From positions 1-9,548 of the forward strand of contig DFIZ01000063.1 in assembly GCA_002372855.1 (NCBI GenBank): a DNA stretch of 9,548 bases, in the 5' to 3' direction. Positions 6,429 through 9,548 of this stretch are shown in pieces. The notes below the pieces were generated by a model. That model had not been told where the DNA came from, did no database searches, and worked only from the letters and a program-made list of their open reading frames with translations. The translations under genes were made by a program, and so were the position numbers. Position 1 is the stretch's first letter. Every line of letters starts with the position of its first letter. This stretch comes from Bacteroidales bacterium UBA3684. GTDB taxonomy: Bacteria > Bacteroidota > Bacteroidia > Bacteroidales > P3.

Positions 6429-7457
6429 TCACACCTCCCAGGTGTCGCCGCTGTTGAGCAGGTCGTCCATGCATTTGTACTTGCCAACGTTCATCTGCTC
6501 TTCCATCTGCTCTTCGTAGAGCTGGGTGTAGGAGACTTTCTTGACGTTGCGGATAACGCCGAGGGCCACGGGCAGGTCGCCGCCCATGTGGGCCAGCATC
6601 ATGTGGATGCCGGTATCCTCGGTGGTCTCGTCGTGGACCATGATGTCGTCGATGCTGACGCCGTTCTCGCCGAGGGTGACAACCTCCAGCTGGCGGCCGT
6701 TGAAGCGCAGACCTTTCTCCTTGTTCTTGCCGAAGAGCATGGGCTTGCCGTGCTCGAGCACGATGGTGCGGTCGTCGCGGACGGCGCGGTCGGTGATGGC
6801 GGCGTGGGTCTTGTCGTTGAAGATGACGCAGTTCTGCAGCACCTCGACCACCGAGCAGCCGTCATGCTTGGCGGCGCGGGTCATGCAGTCGGTGCTCAGG
6901 TTGGGCACGCAGTCGAGCGTACGGGCAAAGAAGGTGCCCTGGGCGCCCATCACCAGCTCGCCGGGGTTGAAGGGATAGTCGATCGTGCCGTAGGGCGAGG
7001 TCTTGGTCACCTGGCCGAACTTCGTCGTGGGGCTGTACTGACCCTTGGTCAGACCGTAAATCTCGTTGTTGAAGATGGTGATGTTGAGGTCCTGGTTGCG
7101 GCGCACAGCGTGGATCAGGTGGTTGCCGCCGATGGCCATGGAGTCGCCGTCGCCCATGTTCACCCACACGCTCAGTGCGGGGTTGGCCAGCTTGACGCCC
7201 GTGGCAATGGCGCAGGCACGTCCGTGGATGCTGTGGAAGCCGTAGGTGTCCACATAGTAGGGGATACGGCTCGAGCAGCCGATACCGGAAACCATGCAAA
7301 CGTTCTCTTTCTTATATCCCGTCTTGGGGAAAGTGGCCAGCAGGGCTGCCAGGATGGCGTGGTCGCCGCAGCCGGGGCACCACTTCACCATCTGGTCGCT
7401 CTGGAAATCAGCCTTTGTATATTCGCGATCCGCTTTGGGAACAAAATGTTTTTCCAT
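6429..7457 (-). CDS. korB: 2-oxoglutarate:ferredoxin oxidoreductase, beta subunit (thiamine diphosphate-binding)
   Basis: The 342-aa protein binds thiamine diphosphate and the [4Fe-4S] cluster of the enzyme that interconverts 2-oxoglutarate plus CoA with succinyl-CoA plus CO2, using ferredoxin. Seen: WCPGCGDH at 26-33 (cluster cysteines Cys27 and Cys30), SGIGCSSR with Cys61, HGRACAIATG from residue 78, and the ThDP/Mg motif GDGDSMAIGGNH at 102-113 ending in the conserved Asn130-Asn131 (TIFNNEIYGLTKGQYSPT). This pattern and the partner subunit fit the AB-type 2-oxoglutarate enzymes; a different 2-oxoacid substrate cannot be excluded. The ATG at 7457 matches the family N-terminus and has an A-rich leader (ACAAAAAAAACA). 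A TTG start at 7532 would add 25 repeat-encoded residues and is not preferred. The gene is 64 nt downstream of korA, with the spacer mostly filled by a 9-bp repeat array, and is followed by a terminator. Confidence 0.93.
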   Translation of the reverse strand: MEKHFVPKADREYTKADFQSDQMVKWCPGCGDHAILAALLATFPKTGYKKENVCMVSGIGCSSRIPYYVDTYGFHSIHGRACAIATGVKLANPALSVWVNMGDGDSMAIGGNHLIHAVRRNQDLNITIFNNEIYGLTKGQYSPTTKFGQVTKTSPYGTIDYPFNPGELVMGAQGTFFARTLDCVPNLSTDCMTRAAKHDGCSVVEVLQNCVIFNDKTHAAITDRAVRDDRTIVLEHGKPMLFGKNKEKGLRFNGRQLEVVTLGENGVSIDDIMVHDETTEDTGIHMMLAHMGGDLPVALGVIRNVKKVSYTQLYEEQMEEQMNVGKYKCMDDLLNSGDTWEV

Positions 7458-7478
7458 TGTTTTTTTTGTTTTTGGGCC

Positions 7479-7521
7479 TATAGGTCTTATAGGACTTATA
7501 GGTCTTATAAGACTTATTAGG
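7479..7521. repeat. Tandem 9-bp repeat array between korA and korB
   Basis: Four 9-bp units starting at 7479 (TATAGGTCT, TATAGGACT, TATAGGTCT, TATAAGACT) plus a partial fifth run directly into the korA stop codon (7524-7522). The units alternate GGTCT and GGACT, so neighbouring units are partly complementary; 7502-7513 is a perfect 12-bp palindrome (GTCTTATAAGAC). The array occupies most of the 64-nt spacer within the operon and has no stop codon in the korB frame. Transcribed, it could form weak stem-loops. Confidence 0.88.
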
Positions 7522-9363
7522 TTATTTCTCAAGGAGTCTGTTGAACTCGGCTTTCAGCTCGCCAACCTCGAAGGGCAGGCCCATCACCTTGTTGTACTGG
7601 GTCATGGGGCACTCCGGGAACTTGGTGCGCAGGTAGCCGGCGAACTGGCCGTTGTTCAGCTCGCAGACCACAATCTTCTTGTACTTGCGCAGGATGTCGC
7701 CGGTGTTCTTGGGCAGCGGGCAGATGTAGTTGAAGTGGGTGTAGGCCACCTTCTTGCCTTCGTTGTTCATCTCCTCGACGGCGAGGGTCAGTGCACCGGC
7801 GGTGCCGCCCCAACCGATGACGAGCAGGTCGGCGTCGGGGTTGCCCTTCACCTCCTGGTCGGGGATGTCGTTGGCCACGCGGTTCACCTTCTCCTGGCGG
7901 TTCTTGGTCATCAGGGCGTGGTTCTCGGGGTCGGTGCTCAGGGGGCCGTCGGGGCACTTCTCGAGACCGCCGACGCGGTGGCTCAGGCCTTCCATGCCGG
8001 GCAGGGCCCATTCGCGGGCGTAGGTCTCGGGGTCGCGGCGGAACGGACGGTAGTTCGGGTCGTTCTCCTTGGCCAGGCGGGGCTTGATTTCGGGCATGTC
8101 CTTCATGCTCGGGATGCGGAACAGCTGGCTGCCGTTGCCCAGGTAGCCGTCGGTGAGCAGGATGACGGGGGTCATGTGCTCGAGGGCTATCTTGGCGGCG
8201 TTGAAGGCCCAGTAGAAGCAGTTGGCGCTGCTCGAGGCGGCGACGACCACCAGCGGAGCCTCGCCGTTGCGGCCGTAGAGGGCCTGGTCGAGGTCGCTCT
8301 GCTCGGTCTTGGTGGGCAGACCCGTGGAGGGACCGCCGCGCTGCACGTCGACGACGACGAGCGGCAGCTCGGTCATCACGGCCAATCCCAGGGCCTCGCT
8401 CTTAAGGCTCAGACCGGGACCGGAGGTGCTGGTGCAGGCCAGGGCACCGGCGTAGCTGGCGCCGATGGCGGAGCAGATACCGGCAATCTCGTCCTCGGCC
8501 TGGAACACGCGGGCGCCCAGGCTCTTGTGCTTGGCCAGCTCGACCATGACGTCGGTGGCGGGGGTGATGGGGTAGGAACCCAGGAAGAGGCGGCGGCCGC
8601 TCTTCTCGCTGGCGGCCAGCAGGCCCCAGGCGGTGGCCACATTGCCGGTGATGTTGCGGTAGCGGCCCTTGGGCATCTGGTCGGCATGGGCAACCTCGAA
8701 GATGTGCGAGTGCATCACCTCCAGCTTGTCGGCATATTCATAACCCTCGGTCAGCACGGCCTTGTTGAGGTCGATGACGGCGGGTTTCTTGGCGAACTTG
8801 CGCTCCAGATAGGCAAAGGTGTGGTCGAGGGTCTTGTGGGTGCTGTAGAAGATGATGCCGAGGGCGAACATGTTGCGGCTCTTGTCGGCGGTCTTCTTGT
8901 CCACGCCCTTCGCCTCGCCGATTTTCTCGGTGAACGAAGTGATGGGGGCCTTGATGATGGTGTAGGCGCGCTCCAGCTCGTCGGTGAAGGGATTCTCCTT
9001 GTAGCCGGCCTTCTCCATGGCTTCGTCGGTGAAGGTGTCGATGTCCACAATGACGGTGGCGCCCTTCTTGGCCCACTTCAGCTGCGACTTGAAAGCGGCG
9101 GGGTTCATGGCGACCAGGATGTCGCACTTGTCACCGCTCGAGTAGATGTGGTTGCCCACATGCACCTGGTAGCCGCTCACGCCGGCGATGGTGTTGTGCG
9201 GGGCACGGATTTCTGCGGGGTAGTCGGGGAACGTGGCGATGTCGTTGCCCGTCAGGGCCGATGCGTCCGAGAACAGCGTGCCGCTCAGCTGCATGCCGTC
9301 TCCCGAGTCGCCAGCAAATCGGACCACGAGGTCCTCTTTATTAACTATCTGATTTTGTGACAT
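7522..9363 (-). CDS. korA: 2-oxoglutarate:ferredoxin oxidoreductase, fused gamma-alpha subunit
   Basis: The 613-aa protein has the domain order of AB-type enzymes: an N-terminal gamma domain (about 12-200; VVRFAGDSGDGMQ at 13-25, FPDYPAEIRAP at 45-55) fused to the alpha pyrimidine-binding domain (about 236-420; ITGNVATAWGLLAASEKSG, then SYPITPATDVMVELAKH at 263-279, QAEDEIAGICSAIGASYAGA from 288, TSTSGPGLSLKSEALG at 311-326, QRGGPSTGLPTKTEQSDL from 341). A C-terminal domain spans about 500-613 (LLVIGWGGTAGAL, VVCELNNGQFAGYLR). TSGPG and GPSTGLPTKTEQ are strong family signatures. With KorB it forms a cytoplasmic oxygen-sensitive complex linking ferredoxin to the TCA cycle, in anaerobes often in the reductive direction. 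No separate ferredoxin subunit gene is present here. The ATG at 9363 has an A-rich leader and a consensus promoter 45 nt upstream. The strand opposite is open over its whole length, a codon-use artefact. Confidence 0.95.
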   Translation of the reverse strand: MSQNQIVNKEDLVVRFAGDSGDGMQLSGTLFSDASALTGNDIATFPDYPAEIRAPHNTIAGVSGYQVHVGNHIYSSGDKCDILVAMNPAAFKSQLKWAKKGATVIVDIDTFTDEAMEKAGYKENPFTDELERAYTIIKAPITSFTEKIGEAKGVDKKTADKSRNMFALGIIFYSTHKTLDHTFAYLERKFAKKPAVIDLNKAVLTEGYEYADKLEVMHSHIFEVAHADQMPKGRYRNITGNVATAWGLLAASEKSGRRLFLGSYPITPATDVMVELAKHKSLGARVFQAEDEIAGICSAIGASYAGALACTSTSGPGLSLKSEALGLAVMTELPLVVVDVQRGGPSTGLPTKTEQSDLDQALYGRNGEAPLVVVAASSSANCFYWAFNAAKIALEHMTPVILLTDGYLGNGSQLFRIPSMKDMPEIKPRLAKENDPNYRPFRRDPETYAREWALPGMEGLSHRVGGLEKCPDGPLSTDPENHALMTKNRQEKVNRVANDIPDQEVKGNPDADLLVIGWGGTAGALTLAVEEMNNEGKKVAYTHFNYICPLPKNTGDILRKYKKIVVCELNNGQFAGYLRTKFPECPMTQYNKVMGLPFEVGELKAEFNRLLEK

Positions 9364-9407
9364 GTTATGATATTTATTTTACCTTGTTTTTTTATGTTTT
9401 GAAAGTG

Positions 9408-9438
9408 CAAATATACAAAATAAAAACAATCCTGCAAA
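9408..9438 (-). promoter_or_regulatory. Bacteroidetes-type housekeeping promoter of korAB
   Basis: On the minus strand TTTG (9438-9435) is followed by exactly 19 nt and TATATTTG (9415-9408), matching the -33/-7 consensus in full. Transcription would start near 9401, giving a leader of about 38 nt before the ATG at 9363. Box type and spacing are identical to the protease promoter. Confidence 0.78.
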
Positions 9439-9457
9439 AAATATTTATCAACCGCCT

Positions 9458-9482
9458 CCCGCCTCCCCCCGGTTCCCTCCCC
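9458..9482 (-). other. G-quadruplex-pattern tract upstream of the korA promoter
   Basis: On the minus strand the order is GGGG, A, GGG, AACC, six G, AGGC, GGG: four G-runs of at least three with loops of 1, 4 and 4 nt. This fits the standard G-quadruplex search pattern. It begins 20 bp upstream of the -33 box, on the coding strand. The surrounding DNA is AT-rich, so the tract is compositionally sharp. Whether it folds or acts is unknown. Confidence 0.5.
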
Positions 9483-9506
9483 ACAAAACAGGCACCCGAG
9501 AGCACC

Positions 9507-9548
9507 CTTCTTATATCCTTCCTATATACTTCTCATATAGTTCTTATA
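9507..9548. repeat. Imperfect 11-bp tandem repeats at the right edge
   Basis: Starting at 9507, units CTTCTTATATC, CTTCCTATATA, CTTCTCATATA and a partial GTTCTTATA recur every 11 bp up to the last base of the window and may continue. The period is close to one helical turn, placing the TATA parts on one DNA face. No gene is visible in 9439-9548; the stretch holds only the G-run tract, a short unremarkable spacer and this array. Confidence 0.7.

Noticed and set aside
7458..7532. Upstream TTG start for korB giving 25 extra residues
   Set aside because: The extension is encoded by the 9-bp repeat and overlaps korA; the internal ATG at 7457 matches the family N-terminus and has an A-rich leader.
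7294..9360. A 688-codon open frame on the plus strand, opposite korA and part of korB
   Set aside because: It is the antisense shadow of korA and korB, whose motifs are unambiguous. Its product is low in complexity (Gly/Val/Ala/Asp-rich) and has no recognisable domain; GC-rich third positions create such frames.

Overview
The window reads as a chromosomal segment from an anaerobic member of the Bacteroidota, most likely Bacteroidales. The evidence is a secreted protease ending in a type IX secretion (T9SS) sorting domain, an AB-type 2-oxoacid:ferredoxin oxidoreductase with fused gamma-alpha subunit, two promoters matching the Bacteroidetes -33 TTTG / -7 TAnnTTTG consensus with exactly 19 nt between the boxes, and A-rich rather than Shine-Dalgarno leaders on most genes. 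Coding DNA is GC-rich while intergenic DNA is AT-rich. Genus cannot be told from this sequence. Every gene lies on the minus strand, so transcription runs from high to low coordinates. No tRNA, rRNA, CRISPR array, transposase or phage gene was seen.

Right part (9548 to about 6325): an edge array of 11-bp repeats, a G-run tract with G-quadruplex pattern, a consensus promoter, korA, a 9-bp repeat array, korB, a heptamer repeat array and a strong intrinsic terminator. This is a self-contained korAB unit for 2-oxoglutarate / succinyl-CoA interconversion with ferredoxin.

Middle and left part (6318 to 1): a second consensus promoter drives a closely packed series: T9SS-exported subtilisin-like protease, polytopic membrane protein, rnhB (RNase HII), a DUF6913-like protein, dapA (lysine/diaminopimelate synthesis), a short polyprenyl diphosphate synthase, then the start of a TlpA-type thioredoxin that runs off the window. 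Gaps are 13-15 nt or the genes overlap by 7-17 nt, which suggests one operon mixing envelope, DNA-repair, cell-wall precursor and isoprenoid functions. The 78-nt gap before the thioredoxin gene holds a repeat array and no recognisable promoter.

The main unexplained signal is a set of short low-complexity repeat arrays with 7-, 9- or 11-bp periods. Three of them begin 0-3 nt after a stop codon. A related heptamer element, arranged as an inverted pair, sits in frame inside the polyprenyl synthase gene and is translated as about 34 extra residues. No complete novel multi-gene system is evident; the repeats are the best candidate for something little described.
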